DNA of 64,000 bases from Drosophila persimilis (taxonomy: Eukaryota; Arthropoda; Insecta; Diptera; Drosophilidae). This document shows positions 12,733-26,083 of this stretch, one piece after another; the stretch's first letter is position 1; the number at the start of each line of letters is the position of its first letter. The DNA lies in NCBI RefSeq assembly GCF_003286085.1, contig NW_020825324.1:2735501-2799500 (forward strand), read 5' to 3'. The notes beneath the pieces were generated by a model. It had not been told where the DNA came from, made no database searches, and saw only the letters and a program-made list of their open reading frames with translations. The position numbers and the translations under genes were made by a program.

Positions 12733-15700
12733 TAACCAGTGGCACGCATACTCGCAGCGTCGCACCGTCGCACGGGTGCCCGAGTATATAGGCACCCGAA
12801 ACAGCATCCACAAATTGCAGTGAAAATCAGGGGATAGCATCCACAGAGAGAGATAGCGAGAGATGGAGAGAGATGGAGCTCTAGTTGGGGTAATCTGCGC
12901 TCCATCTCGCTCTGGCGTTGCACGCACCCACTGGCTCCAGCAGCAGCAGCTCCAGCTCCAGCCATAGGAGCCCTTGAGGCTTCGGGCTCGAGTTCGGATT
13001 CGGGGTGCCTCTCGTGCCATCCTCATGGGTACATGCCCGCAGTCATTTCCGATACAATTGCGAGTACATTACACTTTCCGAAGTTCCAGTTCCAGCTTCA
13101 GATTCAGTTCTGTATCTGTATTTATAAATGTAAATGTATCTGCTCCTGCGCCTCTCGCCCCTCTACACTAATTTTGTAACGCGTTACGCCCATAATTGTC
13201 TGTAGTCCCAGACCCAGTCCCCCGAACTTCTCCGAAGGAGCAGGACCAGCTCAACGTGACCCACATATAAAAACAACAGTCAAGGCGTCTTTTTTCATAG
13301 TAATCGAATTACGTTTCAATTTATTATTCATATTTATTGCATATTTACTGCACTTTTATAGTCAATATAGCATTTGGGGGAACATTCACGACTAGTTTAT
13401 TACTTTTATCTGTTTTCTGCTTTCTGTTGTCTGTTTCCTGGCTTTGATTTCGGGTTCCGGGTTTTGGTGTTTTGATGTATTTATTTTTATTATCTTCATA
13501 GGCATTATTGTTAATATAAATACTTGTAACACTTAATACAAACTTCCTTTTTTCGGGTTAAGTCGAGTTACATATATCTAGGGAAAGGAATACAATGGAA
13601 CAGTGGAAAGCGAATATGGAATGGAAAGAAACAGTGATACATTACGATCCAACATGATAAATTAGTGGAATAGCTTTAGGGGAATGAAACATCCCCATTG
13701 GAATGATTAGAACAAGTTGACTTGTGTCAAATACAACAGAAACATCCATATTTATAGAAACACACAATCCACATGCAAGTCGAGACTATAATATCATAGA
13801 ACATTACATACATTTATATTTATATTTTCTAAATTCCTTAACTATGGGTATTCTTATTGGTATCATTGAATCATATATGTATATATATATATCAATCAAT
13901 ATATGAATCAATTATAATTTCAATGGAACAGTAGGATGTTTCTCTTTACAAATGCTGTTGCTTACGAAGCATAGAGTTTGTTGTGAGATGATTGAGAAAT
14001 CTTTCAGTGGAATCTCTTTTCAATTAGATGTCTTTATATCTGTCGAAAGCAAGCACAGATTTTTCTCGAAACCGCTGGAATGAAACAGTGATATAGAAGC
14101 ACGATTAAAATGGATCTAAAGAATGGATGTCAATCTGAGATTTCTTCCCAAAAATTCTTCCCTTGTACAAAAAGATGAAAATGGAACATTAGGAGCAGCG
14201 AAAGTTGAAAATGGACCAGTAAATATCGAATGGAACTGCAGAATTGTTAGGACGTTCAATTGCGTCCCACAATTACGAGTATTACATTTATTTTGATTTT
14301 CAATTGGTTTTGGTTTTGCTTTTGGGTATAACTTGAATACTATATGTTGTTACTTTTTTGTTTTCTCTTTATTATTTTGCTTAAAATGTTATTTTTTGTT
14401 TCGTGTTCGAACCGATTCGCTTGGATCCGGTTTTCCTAATACTCGGAATAGGAGTTCCTCTAGTGAGTTTCGTGGCATTTCATAGCCCAACTTCTACTTA
14501 CGAGTAGAGTACAATAAATTCTAAGTAATACAATTTCAATTTGATTTTTTTCATTTTTTCGTTTTTTGGTTTTTTTGGTTTTTTTGTTTTTGAGCAGTGT
14601 CCAAAGTCGGTGTACAATAAATACATATATAAGAAAATGCATACAAAGTTACAGTTTAATTCTAGTTTAAAAATTTAGTATCGAGTATAAAATTGAAATA
14701 ACTAATTTATTATGTATAAGTGTTCATCTCTTTGTGGTTCATGTGATTCGTGGTTCTTCTTCGTACTATTTTTGGTATCAGTTTTGGCATTAATAACGTT
14801 TGAATATAGTACAATGGATGAGTCGGTCGGATGGTCAAGTCGCGTTCACACCATCGTCAGTATCAGTATCGAAGAGAAAAGTAATCTCAACTTAAGCTTA
14901 AAGAACTCTTTGGCATTGACAAAATATACAAGACAATCGCGTATCGTAAGTGTATGTGGAGTCTAATCCTATATGTATATATAGTATATGCATAGATATA
15001 TCTTATACCCTTATGGTAGACACAAAAAAAACAGACATTCATATTCATATATATCCTTAAAATTGCTTTAATCTATATATGTAGATTTGTGTGCCTTATA
15101 GTAGGTGTTATCTGGTGATTTGTCTCTCTACAGTTTTTGAGCTTTTTATCCATTTTTTTTTTATTTTTTTGTTTTGTTTTGTTGCTTTTTAATACTGAAA
15201 GATTTGGTTAATATAATAGTTAAAGAATCAGTTTAAATCGGAACAAGCAAAAACACAAATATGTATCACAAAAAACCTATCCGCTTCTGGGGTGGCAAAC
15301 AAGGTCCTAACAAGATCTTAACCCATCCAAAAATTACTTAATAAAATGCATTATTAACGCTGTGATAAACTAGGAGTTTCAACAAACGATCCATTAATGT
15401 GGGGCGATAGGCGATGGTAGGGTAGGGGAATGATGGTAGGGAATGGTGTTATGGATAGCATAGACCATCTACATACGAGTATGTGTATATATACTTATGT
15501 GCTATACTGTCTATACCGTCTACTATGTAGTACGAGTGGTGTTTTTTTTTATAAACTTTCTGTTGTTGTCGACATTTTCGCATCGCTTTTTGGTGGGGTT
15601 GATGAATCATCTCCTTCTCTTTTTGCTCTTCTTTATTTTCATTTTCAATTTATTTTCTTTGCTGCTCTTTCACTTCCTGCATGAACACACAACCGAATCA

Positions 15701-16270
15701 GTCCTGCGACACACTTTGAAATACTTCGAAGCATTCGAGCAGAACGGGACTGAACGCCTTCTCCATTTGATCTTCTGGTAGAGATTGTTTGAGCAATTTC
15801 GAAAGAGTTTTGTGAATGCTTGTGAACACTTTGGATATTTCTGCAGGACTCTAGTAGTATATGTATATATGCTCTATGCGTATACCGATTTATATTGTAT
15901 TTAGTTCTAGGATCTTTAGGATCATTAGATGAATGGTGTGGTGATTGCTCGAAGAACCCACACAGTCAGCAGTCAGTCTCTATATATAAATACATACTAG
16001 TATATATATCATATATATAAAATGCATGATTCGGTCGAAAGAGAGACAGTCAACACTTTTGGGGTATATTTTTGTATATGCTCTAAATATCCACCTACAG
16101 ATACTATAGTACGAGTACGAGTACGAGTGCGGGTATTATCTACCAGAACTGTCATATTGATTAAACCGTTTACGATATTGCGTGGGCTTGCGATTATTTA
16201 TGTATCGCCTTTCCGTTTCTGTGTTTGTTTCTGATTTCCGTTTCCGATTTGGCGGATATGTTTTTTTTGT

Positions 16271-16276
16271 TTTATT
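16271..16276 (-). terminator. Candidate polyadenylation signal of the Otopetrin-like gene
   Basis: AATAAA on the minus strand, about 240 bases beyond the end of the extended frame at 16513. Other TTTATT strings lie further on (for example around 15.6 and 13.3 kb), so longer 3' UTRs are possible. Confidence 0.35.
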
Positions 16277-16512
16277 TTAGGTTCCGTTTGAGGGGGATAA
16301 GGATTATCTCTTTTGCTTGGCACCCGCCCCAAAAATAATGGTGGTTTCATGACGATTTTGGTGGGTGATGTGCGCTGTGGTGGGTGGTACTGGTTCTCCT
16401 TCTCTTGTATGGCTTATGACGTATGGCTTATGGCTTATGGCGGGTGCGTATCCTAAACAAAGCTGAGCTCATGGCCGCTTGTTGCGTCAATGAACTCAAA
16501 GTGCGCGTAAAC

Positions 16513-16911
16513 TCATTCACCATTTATGACGTAGACCGGACAGAAGGCCTTCTCCGTGTTGAGGCTCTGCGGCGACAGTGCACGCCGCCCACTGTCGCCG
16601 CCCAGGGCATCTTTCACTTCCTCCTTGCCAGCCTCAGCCTCAATCTTCTCCTGATCTTCAGGCACTGCTCCCGATCCCGAACCGGATCCCGAACCGGATC
16701 CTGAACCTGAACCCGAACCCGATCCCGATCCCGAACCTGCCGCCTCTCCAGTGTTGGTGTTGGCACTTTCACCGCTGTCCACCTCCTCGACGGTCTCCAG
16801 CTCGCCGCCGGCGAGGGTCGTGGAGCAGTAGCAGTAGGAGAGGTTCGTCTTGAGATCCTCGCAGAATTGCTGCTGCTGCGCAATGCTCTGAATGCGCGAG
16901 CGGGCGAATTC
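16513..16911 (-). CDS. In-frame 132-codon extension after the TGA of the Otopetrin-like gene
   Basis: Directly after the TGA at 16912-16914 the same frame stays open for 132 codons, to a TGA at 16513-16515. The first part looks like real protein: EFARSRIQSIAQQQQFCEDL, then a Cys/Tyr-rich piece (LSYCYCSTTLAGGELETVEE). It continues into a Gly-Ser repeat (about 16668-16737), an acidic segment and a C-terminal FCPVYVINGE. No splice pair removes the TGA: the GTGAGA overlapping it could be a donor, but the nearest acceptor would leave a 28-base intron and the wrong frame. The possible explanations are stop-codon readthrough, a TGA that is TGC or TGG in the true sequence, a recent nonsense mutation, or selenocysteine (least likely). 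The stretch looks like translated sequence. Confidence 0.6.
   Translation of the reverse strand, partial: EFARSRIQSIAQQQQFCEDLKTNLSYCYCSTTLAGGELETVEEVDSGESANTNTGEAAGSGSGSGSGSGSGSGSGSGSGSGAVPEDQEKIEAEAGKEEVKDALGGDSGRRALSPQSLNTEKAFCPVYVINGE
16668..16740. repeat. Gly-Ser coding hexamer repeat
   Basis: Tandem GGATCC/GGTTCG/GGATCG hexamers (minus-strand sense) encode about a dozen Gly-Ser pairs in the extension. This is a slippage-prone tract whose length probably varies between individuals. Confidence 0.85.
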
Positions 16912-19900
16912 TCACATGTACGTTGGCTTCAGCTTGTAGGCCCGTTTCCAGATTTCGCACAGGCACACGGTCGAGTGGAAGCGATAGAATATGGCCAGCG
17001 GCATGGACACATGCGTGATGATGGTCCAGGCCCACAGCCCGTAGAAGTTCAGCTGGATGGGATGCGATTCGGCGCGCGATTTCTCCAGCGTACTGATCGC
17101 CCACATGGCCAGGTTCACCACCAGCATGAACGTGACAATCTCCCGGCCGGGCTTTTTGCGGATGTGTTCGGGGCTAACGGCCTGGCGGCGACTGGCGTCC
17201 AGAATGAACATCGTCTGGCAGGCGGTCTGCACGATGGAGGCCAGGGCATTGATGGGCACCAGCATGTCGTCGCTGCGCAGCGTAAAGTGGCCCGCGATCA
17301 CCGTGAAAATGTTGTACAGGAAGGAGCCCGTCTGGGCGCCCACCAGCAGGATATCGTCCAGGGAAAAGCTGCGGTAGGCATCGTACTGCAGATGCCGGAT
17401 CTGGATCATCCCCAGCAGAGTGGCGATCGTGGCCGTGCCGTAGATGAGAAGCTCGCAGATGGTCACTTCGGTGACGGCCATCGAGACGAACTCCGGCCGT
17501 GAGATCAGCACAAAGAATATGATGAGCGAGATGATGGTCAGCACCAGGATGAGGATGCCCACAAAGAGGCCCTTGTGGGCCCGTGCACAGTCCACGGAGT
17601 AGTGGTGGGGCGAGCGCTTCATCGGCGAGCTGATCATGTCCGGGCGTTGCGGCGGATTGCTCTGTGGCCGCGAGATGCTGCGCCACATGACGTACAGGAT
17701 GGCGGCGCAGATCAGCGAGTACTCGATGGTGCACGGAAAAAGGAAGGGCGAGGCGTCCTGCACCAAAGTTCCGATGATGTTGGTGCGCCGGCACTCGAAG
17801 ATCTGGTAGGGACCCTTGAGGCCTCGAGCCACCCTCAAGTGCGCCGTCGGATCGTGCACTGGAATGACGGCATGCCCGCGTGAGTGGCCCGGAATGCGAT
17901 GCGAGATGCGCAGCGTGCGGTTCTCCGGATTGTAGAAGGTGAGAATCTCGTGCTTCGTCTCCTGGATGAGCACGTTCAGCCAGACGGCCAGATTGGTGCC
18001 GATCATGTGCATCAGGCCGAAGCGGGCGATGATCTTGTACCGGTAAACCTTGATCTGCTCGTTGTTCAGGAAGATGAAGTACATCTGGATGAAGATGAAG
18101 GCCATCCGGGTGGCCGGCGTCAATGCTAGCAGCACATTGTGGCACTTGGTGTCCGGATTCAGTTCAAAGTACTGCCCAAACTCCAGACCCGAATAGATCA
18201 TGCTGCCAATCCCAAAAGCTATAAAGAACGTTTCAAAAGGCACTTAGTTTCCATGGGGACACTGAGAGGAGGCGGAGGACCATCAGGGACACTCACCCAC
18301 AGCGCCCATGCGCAGATAGAAGCTGCCATAGTGATGCTGCCTGCCCAGGGGCGACAGGAGGGATGGACGCCGCACCTGGATGGGCGGCGGCAGGCGCCGA
18401 TGGTTCGAGGTGCTGTCCGTGTCCGACTCGTCCATGCTGTCCGAGGTGCTGGTCTTTGTTGTTTTATTCGGTGATGTGGCTGCACAAAAACAAGGATTTA
18501 ATATGATGCATCTCATCTCCCCCTCACCAGTGGCAGGCGGCACTTACCCATGGGTGTTGGCAGCTTGGGGCGACCCCACAGCAACGTGGCGTACATGAAT
18601 AGCAGAAAGATCATGCTACCAATATACAAATATAGATAGTATACCTGAAAAGAGTACGAGATTATTGAAATGATTTGAAAGCTATTTGGGCCACATTTCA
18701 ATTTAAATGTGTGAATGGGCTCGTCCCAATGCTCCATGTTGAGGATTTTCGAATGAAATTCTTTCAACCGAAGGGCACTATCGCACGACGCCCGGACATA
18801 AATTTGAAGAAGTTACAGTTCTGAAGAGATGGTTTTCTAATCAAACAATATGTTTAATGTCTTGGAATGAACTAAGCACGAAATCGTTTTGATTTCGATA
18901 AATGCAAGCCGAAAGAAGTTATTTTTGAATGCAAAACTTTGCTCATTCTATATTTCCCTTTCAAACACTGCTAAGAATTTGCCAACACTGTTCACTCACC
19001 TCGTAGAACGATGGCGGTATGTAAGTGGAAATGACCTCGGCCATGGGAAATGCCACGCCCATGACCACCAGCAGTTTTCCGTACAGGGCGGAGAAAAGTG
19101 TGGCCAGAGCATCGCCACTGCGAATAGAGAACATCAATTAGAGAGAATCATCTTTGTGATCTGAGGCATCTTCAACTTACGCCTTGACCCTGGGCATTGG
19201 CGGATAGACGAACGATGGCCGATGGGTGCGCTTGATGGCCGGCAGGATGGCCGGATAATTGGTTAGCTGGTGCGAGTGGTACATCAAGGCCAGCTGTCCG
19301 TCCGCCTGGCTGCCGCTCACCTGTTGGGAGCTGCTCCCAGGGGAAGATGGCGGATCGGAGCTGTCGCCACCGCCACCGCCACCACCGCCGCCTCCAACGT
19401 CGCGATCGCCGTCCCCATCGCCGCCACCGACGACGATGCCACTGGGTCCGGCCGAGGCCTCTACCACGCTGACGCTGCTCTTGCGCGGCAGACTGGACTC
19501 GTCGATGGTCACATGGTGCTGGGAGCCGGAGCGGGCCGATGCGCGGCCAGGCGAAATGGCCGCCGTCACATGGGCTGTGGCACCCTCGCCGGAGGCTGCC
19601 GACAGTAGCGAAGAGCTGAGGACAGGAGCGGCCATAGCCGGGATATAGCTTTTGCGGCTGTACTCGGGGAAGCCGTCATCGGTGGGCGGTGGCGGCGGCG
19701 GGGCATAGCTGCTGGGGACAGTGGGCGTGGGTACGCGAACGCTGTGCGTGTGGTGGTTCTGGTGGTGCGGATGCTGGAACTGGTGCGGCAAATGGTAATG
19801 ATGGTGGCTGCTGGTGAAGTGCGTCCGTGGTTGAGTGGTCACTGGCTTCGGCTGTGGCTGTGGCGTTTGGGTCTTCTGCTCATCCTGGAAGCTCAGTGTT

Positions 19901-22900
19901 GCGATCGGTGGCTCGGCGATGCTGCTGCTGCTGCTGGAAATGGATGAGGATGTGGAATGCATGGTTGACGTTGGTTCACTGAATGATGGCCCCAAAGCCC
20001 GTCCCCGGTTTTGCAGAGGCAGCCACCGATTCGGATTTGGATTGAGATACTGTTGCAGACACAACCACACAGATACAGATACAGACGCATGGAGAGACGG
20101 CTTAATTAAATAATGGACGGAATCGGAATCAGAATCCCCCCTTCGAATCAGTGGTACGTACAAGCATCTCTTTATACGGTGCATGGGTGTGTGGCGGCTT
20201 CCATTATATCGGATGCCAGACATTTCCGTCGTCATTGTGCGAACGGACCACAAATGATCACGCAAATGTATCTATATGTATGCTACACTGAGGGGAAAAG
20301 CCACCAGTTTGCGAATATATGTGGGATGTAGGATGGAAATTTGGGTTTGCTTACTCCAAAAGGAGTCATACAATCCCTTAGGAGCTGGGGCCAGATTACA
20401 AAGTATGATTCAGGGAATATTCGACTTCAAAGGACTCCTATTATCTTGAAATATCTTTCACTTCCTTTAACTAGAACCATATACTATGTTAGATATTCTC
20501 TGTTCTCTATCGTAAATCCCTTCATAAATTCCTCTCAGTGTATACATATAGCATATATGTATAAAGATATTCCGGGATTTGCTTCGCAAGATTACGATTC
20601 ATTGAACTTGACTTTCGCTGGATCTGGATGGCCTGTTGAACTTTGAGATCGCTGAGACCTGAATCTGGATCTGCATCTAGATGGATCACTGCTCTGGAAG
20701 TCGAGAATACGAGAATAGCACCTATGTATTTATAGACTTGTTTGCTTATGAGGGTACATTTAGGAGGTTGCCTTCCGGATGGGAACCCACTCTATCTCAA
20801 TTCCCGCCCGTACAGAAGTATTCCATTCCCAAGGGGGGGACACAGATACAGACACAGATACACACACAGCGTGTGCTCGTAAATTGCACTTAATCACAGA
20901 TGCGATAGCAAACAGAAACACACGAAACTTAATGAATGGAAGTTCCCGTCCCGACTGTCCCATTCTCGAAAGCAATTGAGACTAATCGTCGTCTACTGCC
21001 ACAGAGCACAAATCTGTACAGATATGTATGGTACAGTGCGTTTCAGTAGCAGTAGAACATAGCCATAGCCAAGGAACTGCGATCGGGTGGCTAGAAAATC
21101 AAAGAAAGCTCTGTGGAGGGTCTATAGTAAGGAATCGTTGACTGAACGAGAGCTCTGATGTCTTCTAACGAAGAGAATGAGGGTGTAAGCTGAAGCTGAA
21201 GCGATCGACAATCAAGAGATTGAAGGTAGTACTTTGGATTATTGATTGTAAAATGTATCTCATATGTAGCTAGTCTACTGGAATGGTTGCAACAGATCAT
21301 TGAGGAATGGGATGTACAACCCCTTATCCATTTGCAAGTATTCTTTGTACTCTGAATGCGAACAGAACAGAATGGAATACCACTGTTGGCCCGCACCGTA
21401 CTGAATGGAGAGGCAGAGGCAGCTAGCTGTCTGTCTGGCATTAGATGGATGGCACACAATGTTTGTTTGCTGGCCAAATGGAAATATGAAATATGCTCTG
21501 GGCTCGTGCATGTGATTGCGATGTTTAATTAAGACGGGGCCCCCCACACACCGAACACCAAACACCGCATGACACTACACATGACCCCCATGAGGGCTGC
21601 CTGACAGGTGGTGCTTCAGGAAGCACTCCCCAAATATGAGACTGAATACCTGCTTCACACGCCTCCCATGCCATCCGCGATCATGCCGCGCATCATTTAT
21701 TCACATTCAAATCACTGACATCCTTGAAGGGATTCTCCTTCCGGAGAAGAGCATGGGCAGGGCATCATTATGGCATATGGAGGATTACGAATGCAAATGC
21801 AAACAAGGAACTGGAATCGCAACAAGTTCGAGCCCTGGGCGGGGGGTGGGGCTTATCAAATAACCTTGACATGAGGCCAAAGCACAGCTAGCGACGCAGC
21901 CGCCACCATGCAAAATCCAACATGCAACACACGGGAGACGGGGCAAACAATGCTCTAGCGCGTGTCGAGTGCTTGCAGAGTGTATTGTGTGTGTGTGTGT
22001 GAGCCTGTGGTTTGTGTGGGTCATGCACTCAAGCGCACTTGTAATCAGATTTCTAAAAGCGTGCTGCATACTTTATGGCGTCATTCTCCTGTTTTGCTTT
22101 TTTTCGTTGGGGTTGTTAACCCGACGATACAACAGTCACAGTCCACAGTCCCCAGCCAGGTCCTGGTCCCTTCCTTCCTTCTCACTCGACTGTTGCATAA
22201 ATGGATGATGAATAAAGTCCCGGTAGTGCTGTGGGAGTGGGACAGGGACTGGGACTGGGTGCATGCCACAAAGTCACACAGGGCGAAAAGCGACAGAACC
22301 CTTTCAGGGCCCTTCCATTTCCATTCAATTGCAGTGGTGTACAGTGAAGACAAACCAGGCGAACCTGGTTGAAAGTTAATTATTGTGTGTCGGGGTCACT
22401 TTTAAGGGTCATTCGGCACCGCCCTTCGACTGGTTCGGATCTGCGCGTTTCTTCGGTTCACTTGAGCCACTTGATGGACATACAAAGACATAATACCAAT
22501 ATGAACATATAATGCAGCCTCATCTCAGATGATGGTTAAGTTGGGCTAAGATCCTTGGTGATCACTGAATCATTCTTAGGAATAGGTGACCCCGACCACA
22601 TATAACTATATCTGCATTCTCAATTACAAATCGATCGCTTAAATGAATGTAAATGGCAATGGAATATGGATCAGGGAAGTTTGTATAAAAAGTGACCGGA
22701 AACACTCGGTTTTCCGCATCAGGTGACCCCGATGACCCGCCTAACCTTTCGTGTCTAGAAATTGCTCGTACTACAATTTGATTTGCTAATTTTCTGCTTG
22801 ACTCCCCGGTATTCTCTCAAAATGTCTGCGGCCGGAGGGCATCAAGTATTCATTGGGGCACAAGACATACAAAAGAATTGGCCGCGTACTCTGGCCTGGA

Positions 22901-25900
22901 AATGTCCATTAGGGGTGGGGAGGAGCCTGGTTCCTGGGAGTCGTTGCATCTGGACAGAGGGCAAACAGAAACCGCAATTGAAACAAAAACGGGACGGACT
23001 CTTGTTGGGGTCGTGGCACTCGTCCAAACACAAGGCACAACAAACTTTCAATTGACCTATTTTGCGGTCGGGCTAAGGGTGCGTGGTGCTTAAGTGCGGG
23101 CGGTGGTGCGATGGTGTGGTGGTTGTGTGGTGTTTGCGGTGCCTTGCGGCAATTTAGTCCCGTAATACGTATAATGGGCATGGCAACGGCCAGACGACAA
23201 CATTGTGCTGCAGGAGTCCCCAGGTGACTGGCCGGGAGAATCCTGTAGCTCTTTTTTTTTTGCATATATTCCGCTTTGCAACAATTTGTGCATGTCAAGC
23301 CAATCGAGTGGCGGCCGGCAGGAGGCAGAAGGTAGAAGGTAGAAAGCAGAAGGCAGGCAGACGGACCTGTATACGCACTTCAAATGCCGCATACGTCGTG
23401 TGACACCGGCTCTGGCTGTGGCTCTGACTCTGGCTCCGGCGTGAAACTTGTCAGGGTGTTGCACTGGAAACGTGATGTTTAATTAATGCACAACGGAATG
23501 AAGGGGAGAAGGATGCAGACAACATCAAATGGAGGATGCTGGATAACAGAGATGGGGATGGGTTTGAGGGTTGTGGGTTGAGTCGTCGTACGAGTTAAAC
23601 AGTTTTTGTAGAGCTATTAGCAGCCGACTAATGGAGGCTGATGACTATGAGAATGCACTGGCTGCCTGGCTGCCTGGCTGCCTGGCTGGGAATGTAGTTA
23701 GGCGAGAGATTGAGTGCAATGATGAGGATGCTGCTGCCGCTGTTTCTCATAATGATGATGATGATGATGAGCAGCTTATGCAATTAGTAAAGTGCTAGAA
23801 CAAGGACAGCCAGGGGATAATAGACGCCCCAAACGCCAGACACGATGTGACAATTAGATAGGCGTTTGGGGCTGGTCGATTTTTTTAGAGTGAGAATCAT
23901 CAGTGATTCCATGTGAATTCGATCGAGCTTTTCGCGGAGTCCCATCGATTCCACAACTCTAATTTGAATCTGTTTTTGAATCTTAGTTCCAAATCGAATC
24001 AAAAAGATCCTTAACGCCCTTAAGCCCAAGCAATCTCCATATATTCATATCCGTATTCAAATATCGATTAATGATCACCAAAGAATTCCATCGATTGAAA
24101 GGAATCTCCTTTAAGTGATCACCCATCCAAATGATTGAAATATCAATCAACCACCCATCCTACAAATCAAATCTTCTATGGGTTCTCCCGCCTCTGGGCT
24201 GTGGCTTACCTGACGATCGACTGATCCTTGATTGTGACTGTGACGGCGGCTGCGGCGGCTGCTGCTGCCGTCTCCGCTAGCTTGGGTGGACTGCTGACCA
24301 GTGGAGGACTGCAGACGCGTGGCGGCGTTGTGATCCTTGGCGGACTGTGCATTTGACGGGCCTGCTCCGGCGGCGGACTGCGCATCAGTGGCGGCGAGGG
24401 CATGACTGGGGCCCCTTCGCCCACGGGCGGGCTCTGGACACGCTGGGAGCTGGACTTGATGGATGCCACGGGACTCTTGCCGGAGGATTGCGAGTGCGAC
24501 TGGGAGTGGGATTGCGACTGCGACTTGATGGATGCCTGCGATTTGAGGGATGCCTGTGGCGAGAGGATGCCCGCTGCAGTGGCGGAGCGCTGGCTGCCGG
24601 TGCGGCTGGGACCGCGACTCTCCGAGAGCTTGGGAGAGCCGCTGCCAGGAGCGGCATTGGCTGCCATGGCCGCTATGGCCCCGCTGGTGGACATGATGCC
24701 GCCGCTGGCGATGCTCGCGGCTCGTGGGGAGCTGATGCTGTCGGCGTGTCCCTCCTCCCTGTCCACGGATAGGGGATCCTCGTCGTCTTCCTGGGTAATA
24801 GGCTCCTCGGAGGGCTCTGGCTCCTCCATGTCCATGCTCAGGGGCGGCGGAGGAATGAAGAGCCCACGTCCTGCTCCTCCGCCCACGCTGTCCTCATCCA
24901 ACTCCGCAAAGTGCTCTGGCGGTGGGGCAATGATCGAGGAGGCCGAATACCCGTTGCTCGGTGGAGTGGTAATGGTGGTCGACTCATCCTCGTTGTCCAG
25001 CGACCGGCTGTAATCCCTGCCGCTCACGGGCTCTGGTTCTGGTTCTAGCTCCTCCTTGGGCTCCTGCTCCTGCTCTGGCTCCTCCTCCTCTCGCGTTTCG
25101 GGCTCTGGCTCTGGTTCTGGCTCTGGCTCTGGCAGAGATCGTGGATTTGGGGAATCGGGCTGTGATTCTTGGTCGCTCTCGGAGGAGGGCGTCAGTGGTG
25201 GTATCTGACTGATGTGCTGCGCCGGTGGCGACACCATTCGCGTGAGATTCAGCTCCGGGCAGGGCGGTGGCGTCACCGGTGGCGAGGGTGAGTTCGATGG
25301 GGATTTGGTCAGGGGCGGGGTGACGTTGCCCTGGACATACGACAGATTTGAGGGCAGTGGCGGCAATGGTGGTGGCGGTGTGGACTTGTCCTCATCATCA
25401 TCATCTTCCTCATCCTCCCCTTCCTCAGCCTCGTCCTCTGCCTCTTCATCTGCTGCAGCACCATCAGCCCGATCCCTAGGCTCCTCTGTCATGGGGGGAG
25501 GGGGGATGAGCATCGGCGGCACAGCTGCCGCCTCCTCCGCATCGTCCGTCTCCTCGCCATCGTCGTCTACGTCCGTCCGCAGGCCGGCATCCTCCATGGG
25601 GGAAAGGGGCGGCGGTGGAATGAGCTCAAGCTCCAGCACCGAATTGATGGGCGATCCTGGCGGCGAGGTGGCGTCCAGACTCATCTCCATATCGAGGCTC
25701 AAGTCCAGGCTGAGCTGCGGCTCCGCCTGCGGATGACCGATCATCGGCGGCGGTGTGGGCGTCGGCGGCATGTCCTCCGCCTCCGTCAGCGTGGGCAGCG
25801 GCTGGCCAAGCAGCGGCGCCAGCGGCGGTGGTGGCGGTGCCACCAGCAGGAGCATCTCCTCGCTGAGTGAGACTGTTGGGAGGGGCGGCGGTGGCAGTGG

Positions 25901-26083
25901 TGCATCCCCCGCTGTGGTGATGCTGGTGCTGGTGCTTGTGCTGGCGGCGGCCGTGGTGGTCGCGTTGGTGTCCACCTCCTCGATGTCCGAGTCGATGCCC
26001 TGGGCGAAATCCATGTAGAAATTGTCCCGTGAATCACTGGAGCCACGTCGCAGCTTCAGCGACAGATCCGGCGAGCTATCCAT
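16912..26083 (-). CDS. OtopLa: Otopetrin-like proton channel (OtopLa type), six coding exons
   Basis: Exons in order are 26083-24210, 19978-19181, 19117-19000, 18644-18548, 18479-18297 and 18218-16912 (TGA included). Phases agree and give 1458 residues. Otopetrins are 12-helix proton-selective channels; Drosophila OtopLa is known for acid taste. Residues 1 to about 890 are cytoplasmic low-complexity sequence: acidic runs, PPPP, PEPEPE and Ser-rich repeats. The channel begins near residue 895 (GDALATLFSALYGKLLVVMG). Twelve hydrophobic segments follow, the last containing THVSMPLAIFYRFHS, typical of the otopetrin C-terminus. The start chosen is ATG 26083, beginning MDSSPDLSLKLRRGSS; upstream in-frame sequence has no ATG. 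The acceptor of exon 2 is fixed only by frame. The large first intron (4.2 kb) suggests alternative first exons. Choosing La rather than Lb or Lc is a guess; membership of the family is secure. Confidence 0.88.
19979..24209 (-). other. First coding intron of the Otopetrin-like gene
   Basis: About 4.2 kb of non-coding DNA between the long N-terminal exon and exon 2. The reading frame of exon 2 stays open upstream to about 20265, and a well-formed acceptor (pyrimidine/T-G rich, ending CAACAG at 20050-20051) lies 71 bases upstream of the one used in the main model. That acceptor is in phase 0 and cannot follow the phase-2 donor at 24209, so it would need a different upstream exon. A short (GAT)n run lies near 23753-23769. 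No other coding exon is seen. Confidence 0.6.

Larger units (their letters stand above)
4202..16512. other. Gene-poor stretch between the unidentified gene and the Otopetrin-like gene
   Basis: About 12 kb with no supportable coding exon on either strand. The open frames are short, low in complexity or made by dinucleotide repeats. Visible structures are AGAACGCG-type repeats near 6347-6390, GGAAAT-type repeats near 7446-7490, a GT tract at 7700-7740, a CA tract near 11229-11273, and a tRNA-like fragment near 12696-12728. From about 13.3 to 16.5 kb the sequence is AT-rich with many TTTATT and TATATA strings. The part next to 16.5 kb probably holds the 3' UTR of the Otopetrin-like gene. Confidence 0.6.

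Noticed and set aside
16880..16914. Splice donor overlapping the Otopetrin TGA (AT|GTGAGA)
   Set aside because: The next AG that could close it leaves an intron of 28 bases and a shifted frame, so splicing does not explain the TGA.
16867..17502. Plus-strand frame of 211 codons, and others over 17.0-18.5 kb
   Set aside because: Antisense to the channel exon, whose membrane segments and splice phases are clear.
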